Shown: piece by piece, positions 26,478 to 35,167 of the stretch | Numbering within the stretch: the first letter of the stretch is position 1 | How the letters are laid out: every line of letters begins with the position of its first letter | Assembly: GCF_900109575.1 (NCBI RefSeq) | Contig: NZ_FOAF01000001.1 | Location: 2,389,662 to 2,453,661 of the forward strand | Reading direction: 5' to 3' | Source: Olivibacter domesticus | GTDB lineage: Bacteria > Bacteroidota > Bacteroidia > Sphingobacteriales > Sphingobacteriaceae | DNA: 64,000 bases | The notes under the pieces: model-generated | Database searches by the model: none | Told to the model about the DNA's origin: nothing | What the model saw: the letters and a program-made list of their open reading frames with translations, nothing else | Program-made: the position numbers and the translations under genes

Positions 26478-26508
26478 CAAATATATTACTAATAATATTA
26501 GTAAACAA
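26478..26508 (-). promoter_or_regulatory. imuA promoter with embedded palindromic operator (SOS-type)
   Basis: On the minus strand, TTG (26508-26506), a 20-bp spacer, then TATATTTG (26485-26478), an exact Bacteroidota promoter about 20 bp upstream of the imuA ATG. Nineteen of the 20 spacer bases (26486-26504) form a perfect palindrome, TTACTAATA-A-TATTAGTAA, with 9-bp arms. A repressor bound there would block RNA polymerase. By context the repressor should be a LexA-like SOS regulator, which is not in this window. Confidence 0.75.
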
Positions 26509-26650
26509 TACAGATTACTATTTTATTCAGTCATACATATCTCTACTATTTGCCCGCAAACGCTCATTCAACTTGTATGCTGATAAAAGACAACACAATG
26601 GAACAATCGAGGTAAAGGCTCAAACAGCCTAACTAAATGAGGAGACTCCC

Positions 26651-28144
26651 CTATTTTCTTGATGTAATTAAATTTAATGTAACCTCGTAAGGTGTTTTTC
26701 TCTCCCACCAGGCCATTATCCATCCAATAAAGCTGAGGTTAAAAATATCATTGTTCTCTTTTACATGTAACATCTTCAAAATAGCGTTTTGGAAGGTTTT
26801 TTCGAAGACAATATCAGGTTTAAAGAGGTATTTTTCAATTAAGAGGACAAAGTTAACGACTCGTTCCTCGTTGGTAGTAAGCAAGTACGTCTTATAGCGG
26901 CGCTTAAAGCTTTTCAATCGCGATGTAGCCAGCTCGATATTTTCAAATTGTGCATGGATCAAAATCTCCATTAGGTTTTTTCGTATGGTCCACAACATGC
27001 CTAGTTTCTTCTCATACCAAGCATCACTATGTGTAAACCTTGCTAACTGTCGGAGACAAGCATTATCATTATGCTGTGCCAGAAACATGGTTAGGCAGAT
27101 CTGTAAATCATCAACATCCTCTTGTTTTGACTTCTTGCTTACCAATGTCAATGCATGACGTAACAAATCGATGGCCTCTTTAGGTTCACCAAGAAAATGA
27201 CTGTTCAGCGCCAATAATAATTGGTGACGCAAGTAAAATACATCACTAAATCGTTTGTGTTCTTGCATAAGGTCCATCATTTGTTCGAGGTACCTTTTAC
27301 TCGCTGAAAAAAATTTGTTCCGAAGGTTGAAATTAGCTAAGTAATAAAGAATATGCAGGTGATAAAAGAGTTGGTAATTGCTTGTTTCCGCTTGATCCTG
27401 AATAAACTGATGACTCTTTCTTATATAAGATTCTATAAGACTGTAATTTTGATGAATGGCTGCATATTCATTGGCAATGAAAAGAATCTGATAAAGCGAT
27501 TTATAGTTCATCAGATCACGTATAGCGATATTATACTTCTTTATGGTTTTGGAAATAAGCTCCGTAAGATTGACCACTTTGCCTTTCAAATGGATATCTT
27601 GAAGCTCCTGCCGTAAGAATGCATAAGCGATGTTAAGCTTTGCTTCTCGTTCGATATTTTTTTGATTGGCCAAAAATCTTTCGGTCAGTTCTTCGAGGTT
27701 TTCTGATGTATTGAGGTAAGTAAACTGTAGCCTTAAAAGCAAAATTTCATTCAACAAACTAAATTGCTCTAATCCTAGAGCAATCTTTTCTGCCTTGGCC
27801 AAACATTTAAAAGCCGTTTTAGCCGAGTTGTTTTCTAATAAAAAACGACTTACCACCAGCAATCTTAAAGCCTCATATGCCTCACTGTTGCTATTTTCAA
27901 ATGTTTTTTGCGACAAGAACAACAATAGGTTATCGTGTAATCTTTTCCGTAAGGCATGATAGGCATCCTTATTTTTTGCTGAACGATATATTTTTTCAAT
28001 ACGTTTTATATCGTCAGTTTCTAGTAAATTAAATAACCGTATATTTTTAACGTCATTACGTTTATTTTTCTTATGCAGAAAGTTTAAAAATTCTTTCTTT
28101 TCAGCTACTCCGAGTTGGCTTATGAGTTCCGAAAGTGTATCCAT
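26651..28144 (-). CDS. Uncharacterised alpha-helical protein
   Basis: A 497-residue soluble protein without signal peptide or transmembrane segment. The sequence is rich in Leu, Lys and Glu with repeating amphipathic helices (for example LLRHALTLVSKKSKQEDVDDL and IELATSRLKSFKRRY), suggesting a TPR-like or helical-repeat scaffold. I do not recognise a catalytic motif. It stands alone: the neighbours are divergent (yiaA) or separated by 190 bp (imuA). Such large helical proteins occur in Bacteroidota without assigned function. Confidence 0.6.
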   Translation of the reverse strand: MDTLSELISQLGVAEKKEFLNFLHKKNKRNDVKNIRLFNLLETDDIKRIEKIYRSAKNKDAYHALRKRLHDNLLLFLSQKTFENSNSEAYEALRLLVVSRFLLENNSAKTAFKCLAKAEKIALGLEQFSLLNEILLLRLQFTYLNTSENLEELTERFLANQKNIEREAKLNIAYAFLRQELQDIHLKGKVVNLTELISKTIKKYNIAIRDLMNYKSLYQILFIANEYAAIHQNYSLIESYIRKSHQFIQDQAETSNYQLFYHLHILYYLANFNLRNKFFSASKRYLEQMMDLMQEHKRFSDVFYLRHQLLLALNSHFLGEPKEAIDLLRHALTLVSKKSKQEDVDDLQICLTMFLAQHNDNACLRQLARFTHSDAWYEKKLGMLWTIRKNLMEILIHAQFENIELATSRLKSFKRRYKTYLLTTNEERVVNFVLLIEKYLFKPDIVFEKTFQNAILKMLHVKENNDIFNLSFIGWIMAWWERKTPYEVTLNLITSRK

Positions 28145-28325
28145 ATTGTAATTCCATATACAGGAACTAAGGTAATTAAATTAATATTATATCGTCAGTT
28201 TCTATAAGAATATAGTTTTGTAAAGTAGATTTTCAGAAAGAAATTTGCTTCAGTATTTATCAAAAAATTTAAAAACCGCATATGGGTTCATGAGTACAAT
28301 GAATCCCTACTAAAAACGAATAAAA

Positions 28326-28793
28326 ATGGAACCGCTAGAAAAAACAAACGAAGAAAACTTGTCGAAAACAAAATACGACGGAAATGGAAGAAGTCCTTTC
28401 AAACCAACTGGTGCATTTATCGGTGCCTCATGGACTGCCCTACTAACAGGTATAGTGGGTTATTGTATAGGTTTATGGAACGCCGGCATGGAGCTAAATG
28501 AAAAGGGGTATTATTTTACCATACTACTCTTTGGGCTGTTCGCTGTTATCTCTGTACAGAAGAGCGTACGAGATAAAGCTGAAGGCCTGGCTGTAACGGA
28601 GATGTATTACGGTTTAAGCTGGTTTGCAACAATAGCTGCTATTGTATTATTGATAGTTGGCCTATGGAACGCTACTCTCACACTGAGTGAAAAAGGATTT
28701 TATGGAATGTCCTTTGCTCTTAGCGTATTTTCAGCCATTGCTGTACAAAAGAATACCCGAGATGCTAAAATGTTCGAAGATAAAAACATATAA
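28326..28793 (+). CDS. yiaA: YiaA/YiaB family inner-membrane protein
   Basis: A 155-residue protein with four hydrophobic segments arranged as two similar halves, each ending in the YiaAB signature: LWNAGMELNEKGYYFTILLFGLF and LWNATLTLSEKGFYGMSFAL, followed by VQKSVRD and VQKNTRD. This matches E. coli YiaA closely in length and motif. Function unknown; expression in other bacteria is linked to envelope or salt stress. It is monocistronic, with a hairpin terminator 11 bp downstream. Confidence 0.88.
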   Translation: MEPLEKTNEENLSKTKYDGNGRSPFKPTGAFIGASWTALLTGIVGYCIGLWNAGMELNEKGYYFTILLFGLFAVISVQKSVRDKAEGLAVTEMYYGLSWFATIAAIVLLIVGLWNATLTLSEKGFYGMSFALSVFSAIAVQKNTRDAKMFEDKNI

Positions 28794-28803
28794 ATAGCGG
28801 TTA

Positions 28804-28839
28804 CCTCGCAGTACCTGTCTGGCAGGGCTGCGGGGTTTT
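28804..28839 (+). terminator. Rho-independent terminator of yiaA
   Basis: CCTCGCAG pairs with CTGCGGGG (one G-U pair), enclosing a second small stem (CCTG/CAGG), and is followed by TTTT. Confidence 0.75.
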
Positions 28840-28915
28840 AATAGACCAAACGACTGTAAAAATGTTATATTTACATAGATCATATTCTTTTATTACTCGA
28901 CCAAATTAAATCTAG

Positions 28916-29857
28916 ATGGAAAAGATACAAAGAGAAGATATTCATCTCATAAGTAAACATAGCAATCTCTCTAAAAATGGTATTGCGAATGCGTTACGGG
29001 AGAAAATATATCCTGATAATGAATCTTGGCAAAAATTCCTTAGGTTGCTTTTTCTTACATTCGGCATAGGATTTACCGTATCTGGGATTGTTTTCTTTTT
29101 TGCCTATAACTGGGCAGACTTGCATAAATTCATCAAACTAGGACTAATAGAGAGCCTGATCATAATAACTACAGTCGTTGTCCTACTCCCTAGCATAACC
29201 AATACTACCAGAAGCATTATTTTAACGGGAAGTTCGGTATTAGTGGGCGTTTTATTTGCCGTTTTTGGGCAAATCTATCAGACAGGGGCCAATGCTTACG
29301 ATTTCTTTTTGGTTTGGACACTGTTTGTTACCCTTTGGGTACTTGTTTCAAACTTCGCACCGCTATGGTTACTTTATCTTCTATTGATCAATACGACATT
29401 GATTCTGTACGATCAACAGGTGGCCAGCGACTGGTCTACCGTATTACTGTTCACACTACTCTTTCTGTTGAACAGCGGCATATTGATCATCGCTATGTTA
29501 ATCTCAAAATATCAGAGCAGTATACGCATTCCAATCTATTTCCTAAATATCATGGCATTAGGGGCTGCAACTTTTGCCACAATCGGAATTATATGCGGCA
29601 TTTTCAAACCTAGCATGCCCGAATTCCCTGTTTTGGCACTTAGTTGCGGACTAGCATTCATAGGAGGTATTTGGCATGGTATAAAAATCAAAAGTGGATT
29701 TTACCTTTCCGTAATTCCTTTTAGCTTAATCATCATCGTATCAGCCTTATTAATTAAAATTTCGGAAGATGAATGGATGTTTTTGCTTATTAGCGTATTC
29801 ATCATTATCAGCGTGACACTTGTCATCCGAAATCTTATCAACATGCATCAGAAATAA
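28916..29857 (+). CDS. DUF2157 domain membrane protein
   Basis: A 313-residue integral membrane protein. A cytoplasmic N-terminus of about 45 residues (ending DNESWQKFLRLLFLTFG) precedes about ten hydrophobic helices. The region FFFAYNWADLHKFIKLGLIE is the DUF2157 signature. It is the first of three adjacent genes (DUF2157, DUF4401, GDYXXLXY) that commonly occur together in Gram-negative bacteria with unknown function, presumably one membrane complex. The spacing to the next gene is 5 bp. Confidence 0.8.
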   Translation: MEKIQREDIHLISKHSNLSKNGIANALREKIYPDNESWQKFLRLLFLTFGIGFTVSGIVFFFAYNWADLHKFIKLGLIESLIIITTVVVLLPSITNTTRSIILTGSSVLVGVLFAVFGQIYQTGANAYDFFLVWTLFVTLWVLVSNFAPLWLLYLLLINTTLILYDQQVASDWSTVLLFTLLFLLNSGILIIAMLISKYQSSIRIPIYFLNIMALGAATFATIGIICGIFKPSMPEFPVLALSCGLAFIGGIWHGIKIKSGFYLSVIPFSLIIIVSALLIKISEDEWMFLLISVFIIISVTLVIRNLINMHQK

Positions 29858-29862
29858 TCAAC

Positions 29863-30924
29863 ATGAGAAGTAAAGAAAATATTACTGATATATTGGACTA
29901 TTTACGATCTATTGAGAAAGAGACGGTAAAGTTCGATGAAGAGCATATCATTGCCGCTTATCAGAAACAGGGTAATGATCAAACCTTACCCATAAAAATT
30001 GTATCCATTTTTGGTGGAATACTGGCAAGTCTTGCCTTCTCCGGCTTTCTCGTAATCACAGGGATATATCGGTCCACTTATGGCCTATTAGGTTTTGGAA
30101 CAGCCTGCATGGTTATGGCTATCTGGATCAGCAAAAGGTACGATAAGGTCATACTAGATACAGTAAGTGTCTCTTCATTTATCATTGGCTTAATTTTACT
30201 GTGGTTCGGCCTGGATCAGTTGGGTATTCATGAAAATATACGCTACTTAACTTATATAATGCTCTCACTTTGCTCCTTAGCTATCGTTCGGGGCTATATA
30301 CTAACTTTTGTCGCCATATTCACCCTGAACGGAAGTATATTAGCACTTATCTTATCTTCCCGTTGCTATGATCTGATACATGTCTATGTATCCTTGCTTG
30401 CGATGTTGGTCTGCTACTTTTTTCTTCAAGAAGCAAACATCGTTAACATGAGAAAAGCACTTTCAGCATTATATAACCCAATCAGAACTGGACTGGTATT
30501 TTCTTTCTTATCCGGATTGGTATGTCTGGGAAAAAAAGGACTGGTTTCAGCGTCACCTGACTATATATGGATTACATCGATTGTTTGCATTGCAGCAGTC
30601 TTATTTTTGACGTCTATTCTTCTTCCTGTTTTGAAGATAACGAAATCAATGCATAAGGTTTTCATATATACTTTCACCATCTTGACTTTGCTACCAACCG
30701 CCCTCTCTCCTGCCATATCGGGCACAATTCTACTTATGCTACTTAGTTTCTTGGTAAACTATAGAACAGGATTTGTTACTAGTATTATTGCACTTGTTTA
30801 TTTTATTTCGCAATATTATTACGATCTCAATTTTACGCTTTTGACCAAATCGATATTGTTATTTTCATCCGGAATCTTCTTTATTATGGTTTACTTACTT
30901 ACCCGCAAAAGCATCAACAAATGA
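29863..30924 (+). CDS. DUF4401 domain membrane protein
   Basis: A 353-residue polytopic membrane protein with about ten hydrophobic segments after a 45-residue soluble start. Placement between the DUF2157 and GDYXXLXY genes, plus the segment VSIFGGILASLAFSGFL, fit the DUF4401 family. It overlaps the next gene by 4 bp (ATGA), so translation is coupled. No enzymatic motif is visible; the role of this conserved triplet is unknown. Confidence 0.75.
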   Translation: MRSKENITDILDYLRSIEKETVKFDEEHIIAAYQKQGNDQTLPIKIVSIFGGILASLAFSGFLVITGIYRSTYGLLGFGTACMVMAIWISKRYDKVILDTVSVSSFIIGLILLWFGLDQLGIHENIRYLTYIMLSLCSLAIVRGYILTFVAIFTLNGSILALILSSRCYDLIHVYVSLLAMLVCYFFLQEANIVNMRKALSALYNPIRTGLVFSFLSGLVCLGKKGLVSASPDYIWITSIVCIAAVLFLTSILLPVLKITKSMHKVFIYTFTILTLLPTALSPAISGTILLMLLSFLVNYRTGFVTSIIALVYFISQYYYDLNFTLLTKSILLFSSGIFFIMVYLLTRKSINK

Positions 30925-31409
30925 AAAAGTACGCTGTGCCTATTATTATACTAAACCTAATCCTCTTGTTGTGCTACTTTAACTATTCGATAGCGAAGAA
31001 AGAGGAGCTATTAAAAGAAGGGCAACTCATTTTGCTGGAACTTGCTCCTGTAGACCCACGTTCGCTAATGCAAGGCGACTATATGGCATTAAGTTATAAG
31101 ATATCGGGCAATATCCATGCGGATAGCATAGCAAGACGTGGCTATTGCATTATAAAAACTGATTCGGACAATATAGCGGAGCGATTGCGATTTCAAACGG
31201 AACTTACACCGTTAAAAACTAATGAATATCCTATCGCCTATACATCGCCCAATAAATGGCGTATCAACATTGGTGCGGAATCATTCTTCTTTCAGGAAGG
31301 AGAAGCAAAAAAATATGAGAACGCTAAATATGGAGGTCTAAAAATCGACAAACACGGAAACAGTTTATTGATTGGGCTTTACGACAAAAACTTACGGAAG
31401 ATAGAGTAA
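30921..31409 (+). CDS. GDYXXLXY domain protein
   Basis: A 162-residue protein with an N-terminal membrane anchor (VPIIILNLILLLCYFNYSI) and an extracytoplasmic domain that contains the family signature GDYMALSY near residue 52, after LLELAPVDPRSLMQ. Its start overlaps the DUF4401 stop by 4 bp. It forms the third component of the conserved membrane triplet; function unknown. Confidence 0.85.
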   Translation: MKKYAVPIIILNLILLLCYFNYSIAKKEELLKEGQLILLELAPVDPRSLMQGDYMALSYKISGNIHADSIARRGYCIIKTDSDNIAERLRFQTELTPLKTNEYPIAYTSPNKWRINIGAESFFFQEGEAKKYENAKYGGLKIDKHGNSLLIGLYDKNLRKIE

Positions 31410-31437
31410 AGCATAGCAGCATCCTAATAGATCGCAT

Positions 31438-32697
31438 TTATACTACCGATTTTGGTTTAGCTATATGGGGTAACAATAAGCCTTGCCCAACGATTGTAAG
31501 AAGCACTACTACCGTTGTGATATAGATAATCGCATTTTTCATAGGGAATGCAGTACCGTCATCCAACACATTCGGGAGACCTATGGCTATAGCAAGCGAT
31601 ATGATTCCGCGCATTCCAGACCAGCTGATAATCATGCTTTCCTGAATACTTAACAGAATAGATTCAGGAATGGCTCTTCTCTTCGGTTGTAACTGCTGTT
31701 TATTAAAAGCCCTCTTCAATCGCTTTCTGTTCATAAAAACGCTCAGCATTCGTAACAACAATGCAGCAATTGTAAGCATGAACCCATAACCCGCATAGGT
31801 CAATAATTCGGGTGTACTGAGCTCCTTTACAACGATGGGAAGTTCCAGTCCGATCAAAATGAATATCAGTCCATTGAGCAAAAAGGTAATCATATCCCAT
31901 ATTGTTTCGGATTGCGTTCTTATTTTTTCCGGAAATTTTATCTTACTCAAACGTGATATACCAAATCCCAACGTAACAACGGCAATCACACCTGAGGTAT
32001 GGACTGTTTCTGCAATCAGATAGGTTACAAATGGAGCCAAGAGAACAAGACTCAGCACTGCGGTACCATTATTCCGAATGAACTTAAGTATAAAAGCCAA
32101 TGCTCTAGCGAGCATAATACCTATCAAGAAACCGCCAACCAGCAATACAATAAAGGTTAAAGAGGCATTCCATAAAACGAAAGCTGTTCCGGTTAATGCG
32201 GCTAAGGCAAATCTATAAGCAACAAGTGCTGATGCATCATTTAATAAACTTTCTCCCTCCAATACAGTAGAGGTCAATGGCGATAGTTTCATACTTTTGG
32301 TGATGCTTAACGCCGCTACTGCATCAGTAGGTGCAAGGATGGCACCAAGAATAAATGAAAGCGGCCATGTCATTCCAGGTATAAGATAATGTGCTATTAC
32401 CGCTATCCCCGCAGTGGTCATAAAAACTAAACTGAAGGCCAGTGATGAAATGATAAAGAGGTTGGCTTTGAAGTCCTTTTGTGGAATTTTAAAAGATGCC
32501 TCATAAAGCAAGGGTGGCAAAAATAGCAGAAATATAATTTCAGAATCTATCTGGATGGTTGGCATAGACGGCAGAAAACCGATAGCTATTCCCGCAATTA
32601 TGAGCACAATGGGAGCAGATACTTTAATTTTTTCTGCCAATGTGCTCACGATTACCATTACACCAAGCAACACTAAAATGATTGCGTAATTTTCCAT
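31438..32697 (-). CDS. CPA1-type Na+/H+ antiporter
   Basis: A 419-residue membrane protein with about twelve helices. GAILAPTDAVAALSI and GESLLNDASALVAYRFAL carry the ion-binding Asp residues of the cation/proton antiporter 1 family (TDAVA and ND), and ISWSGMRGIISLAIAIGLP is the conserved arginine-glycine helix. It exchanges Na+ (or K+) for H+ across the inner membrane to control pH and salt. The short C-terminus lacks a regulatory domain. It converges on the DUF2157 operon with 28 bp between stops. Confidence 0.9.
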   Translation of the reverse strand: MENYAIILVLLGVMVIVSTLAEKIKVSAPIVLIIAGIAIGFLPSMPTIQIDSEIIFLLFLPPLLYEASFKIPQKDFKANLFIISSLAFSLVFMTTAGIAVIAHYLIPGMTWPLSFILGAILAPTDAVAALSITKSMKLSPLTSTVLEGESLLNDASALVAYRFALAALTGTAFVLWNASLTFIVLLVGGFLIGIMLARALAFILKFIRNNGTAVLSLVLLAPFVTYLIAETVHTSGVIAVVTLGFGISRLSKIKFPEKIRTQSETIWDMITFLLNGLIFILIGLELPIVVKELSTPELLTYAGYGFMLTIAALLLRMLSVFMNRKRLKRAFNKQQLQPKRRAIPESILLSIQESMIISWSGMRGIISLAIAIGLPNVLDDGTAFPMKNAIIYITTVVVLLTIVGQGLLLPHIAKPKSVV

Positions 32698-32853
32698 ATG
32701 TCGATTGCTACTATTTTTAACTTACTCATAAGTGCAATTATCATAAACTGCATTTGCAAATATAAAATAATACAAAGCATCGGATAGCAACAGTTGCAAG
32801 AGACTTACAGAAGAACAAGAAAATCTATTGCTTTATTAAAGAAAATCACTTTA

Positions 32854-33750
32854 CTAATTTAAATGTCGGTATTCATTTGGTGTCACTCCCGTCTTTTGTT
32901 TAAACAGTCGTGTAAAATGCTGTTGGTATTTGAACCCTAAATCATTTGCTATTTCGTTAATTGTTTTTGTATTATCAAAGATCTTTGATTTAGCCTCATC
33001 TATCAGTTTACCCTGTATATAATCCAAAGCGGTACTACCCGTTTCCTTCTTAATAAGATCGCCAAAGTAATTAGGTGATAAATATAATTGCTCAGCACAA
33101 TAGGTCACACTTGGCAGCCCTAAGGTGTGGGCCTTATCGGATTTGAAGTAATCATTAAGCAGGTTTTCAAAACGTACTAAAATATCTTTATTTATATTAT
33201 TCCTGGTAATGAACTGTCGATCATAATAGCGCATACAATAGTTTAGGAACAATTCAATATTAGAAACAATCAACGTTTTACTGTGCTTATCAATGTTTTG
33301 ATTTATTTCAATAGCAATTTTCGATAAACAGCCTATAATTGTTTTTCTTTCCTTTGTTGAAAGATGAAGTGCTTCGTTCACCTCATAGGAGAAGAAGGTA
33401 TAGTCCTTGATATTTTTTCCTAATTGTGTTCCTTTAATCAGATCAGGATGGAAAATCAACGCATAACCAGTCGGTTTTGTTGCAACGCCTCCACTATCTA
33501 TACCGTAGACTTGTCCGGGAGAAACAAAGACTAAAGTACCATCCTCATAGTCGTAGGGTTGGCAACCATATATCATATTACCACATTTAATATCCTTCAG
33601 AAAGACAGCATAAAGGCCTAAATATAACCTCATGTTGATTATAGTAGATATCTCATTAAATTTGACAACACTTACCAGCGGGTGAAGTGTCTCTACACCG
33701 ATATAGCGATTATATTGTTTAACTGTATCAATTCTTTCCACTTGCTGCAT
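32854..33750 (-). CDS. AraC family transcriptional regulator
   Basis: A 298-residue regulator with an N-terminal cupin-like sensor half and a C-terminal double helix-turn-helix; TYCAEQLYLSPNYFGDLIKKETG and INEIANDLGFKYQQHFTRLFKQKTG are the two recognition motifs. It is divergent from a YahK-type alcohol dehydrogenase, 211 bp away, and related pairs (YqhC/YqhD-like) respond to reactive aldehydes, so it probably activates its neighbour. An inverted repeat upstream of that gene is a candidate binding site. Confidence 0.88.
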   Translation of the reverse strand: MQQVERIDTVKQYNRYIGVETLHPLVSVVKFNEISTIINMRLYLGLYAVFLKDIKCGNMIYGCQPYDYEDGTLVFVSPGQVYGIDSGGVATKPTGYALIFHPDLIKGTQLGKNIKDYTFFSYEVNEALHLSTKERKTIIGCLSKIAIEINQNIDKHSKTLIVSNIELFLNYCMRYYDRQFITRNNINKDILVRFENLLNDYFKSDKAHTLGLPSVTYCAEQLYLSPNYFGDLIKKETGSTALDYIQGKLIDEAKSKIFDNTKTINEIANDLGFKYQQHFTRLFKQKTGVTPNEYRHLN

Positions 33751-33906
33751 AGCTTAAATCATTAGAGAGCAAATTTAACGAATCCTATTAGGTGTTTTTA
33801 TCCACCATTGCAAATTCTGTAAAACTGGTAAATAAAACAGTATTCTGTATAAAACACATACAAGCTAAGCTTCCGTAATTTGTATTTGTCCGTTCATACG
33901 TAACGG

Positions 33907-33940
33907 TCTAAACAACTATTTAGCATTTAACTTGTTTAGA
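33907..33940. promoter_or_regulatory. Inverted repeat upstream of the alcohol dehydrogenase gene
   Basis: TCTAAACAA (33907-33915) and its exact complement TTGTTTAGA (33932-33940) are separated by 16 bp and lie 22 bp before the dehydrogenase ATG. It is a candidate site for the divergent AraC regulator, though AraC proteins more often use direct repeats. Confidence 0.4.
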
Positions 33941-33961
33941 TTACAATAAAATTTAGAATTT

Positions 33962-35017
33962 ATGGAAGTAACCAATATCAAAGCTTATGGCACAGAAGCT
34001 GCTGAAGCACCCTTAAATCAATTAAGCATCAATCGTAGGAAAGCTACACCACATGATGTTGAAATTGATATTTTATATTGCGGTGTTTGTCATTCTGATC
34101 TGCATACAGCCCGTAATGAATGGCACGGCACCATTTACCCTTGTGTGCCGGGCCATGAGATTGTCGGCAAGATCAAAAGTGTTGGTCACCACGTCACCAA
34201 ATTCAAAGTAGGTGATCTGGTAGGCGTAGGCTGCATCGTTGATTCCTGCCGTGAGTGTGATTATTGTAAAGAAGGTTTGGAACAATATTGTGAGCCGGGT
34301 ATGATCGGCACTTACAATTCGCCAGACAAATATCTCAACACACCAACCTACGGCGGCTATTCAGAAAGTGTTGTGGTAGATGAAAACTATGTATTACGCA
34401 TCCCCGAAAACCTGGATCTGGCGGCGACGTCACCGCTGTTGTGCGCTGGTATCACCACCTATTCACCACTTCGCCACTGGAATGTAGGTCCTGGCAAAAA
34501 AGTAGGTATCGTCGGCATTGGTGGCTTGGGACACATGGGAATCAAGTTAGCGAAAGCGATGGGTGCACATGTCGTCGCTTTCACCACATCCGAATCCAAA
34601 TTCGAAGAAGCTAAACGCCTGGGTGCAGATGAAGTCGTATTATCTAAAGACGCTGAGCAAATGGCCGCCTACCGAGGCAAACTGCATTTTATTTTAGATG
34701 CCGTTTCTGCTGAGCACGATGTTAATGCCTACCTGAACCTACTTCGCGTAGATGGCTCACTGGCACTTGTGGGCGCACCTGAACAACCGCTTCCCATTGC
34801 CGCGTTCAGCGTAATTATAGGACGTAAGAGCTTTGCCGGTTCTGCGATCGGCGGAATTGCCGAAACGCAGGAAATGCTGGACTTCTGTGGGAAACATAAT
34901 ATCACTGCCGACATTGAAATGATTAACATAAAGCAAATCAATGAGGCTTATGAACGTTTGTTGAAAGGTGATGTGAAATACCGCTTTGTCATTGATATGG
35001 CATCGCTAAAAGGTTAA
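33962..35017 (+). CDS. Zinc-dependent NAD(P)H alcohol/aldehyde dehydrogenase (YahK-like)
   Basis: A 351-residue medium-chain dehydrogenase. CGVCHSDLHTARNEWHGT and CVPGHEIVGKI hold the catalytic zinc ligands, CRECDYCKEGLEQYC the structural zinc cysteines, and GIGGLGHMGIKLAKAMGA the nucleotide-binding Rossmann turn. Members such as E. coli YahK and YjgB reduce a wide range of aldehydes with NADPH. Regulation by the divergent AraC gene fits an aldehyde-detoxification role. A perfect hairpin follows the stop codon. Confidence 0.93.
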   Translation: MEVTNIKAYGTEAAEAPLNQLSINRRKATPHDVEIDILYCGVCHSDLHTARNEWHGTIYPCVPGHEIVGKIKSVGHHVTKFKVGDLVGVGCIVDSCRECDYCKEGLEQYCEPGMIGTYNSPDKYLNTPTYGGYSESVVVDENYVLRIPENLDLAATSPLLCAGITTYSPLRHWNVGPGKKVGIVGIGGLGHMGIKLAKAMGAHVVAFTTSESKFEEAKRLGADEVVLSKDAEQMAAYRGKLHFILDAVSAEHDVNAYLNLLRVDGSLALVGAPEQPLPIAAFSVIIGRKSFAGSAIGGIAETQEMLDFCGKHNITADIEMINIKQINEAYERLLKGDVKYRFVIDMASLKG

Positions 35018-35040
35018 TACCCGCTGTTGGCGTAAGAAGC

Positions 35041-35066
35041 GAGGCTTGTGGTAAGTCACAAGCCTC
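35041..35066 (+). terminator. Hairpin terminator after the alcohol dehydrogenase gene
   Basis: GAGGCTTGTG and its exact complement CACAAGCCTC around a 6-nt loop, 24 bp after the stop codon; followed by AAAA, so it could also serve transcripts from the other strand. Confidence 0.7.
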
Positions 35067-35167
35067 AAAACCGTAATAATGAGCATATATGGAAGCAATC
35101 TGACTTTTGCTCTGTTAATTGCTTTCGAAGAGCTTTCATTTTGCTGCGATTTATAAATTATGCACCA

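Noticed and set aside
25601-26632. Plus-strand open frame of 343 codons opposite imuA and imuB
   Set aside because: It is antisense to two well-recognised genes, has a low-complexity Ser/Arg-rich translation and no domain.
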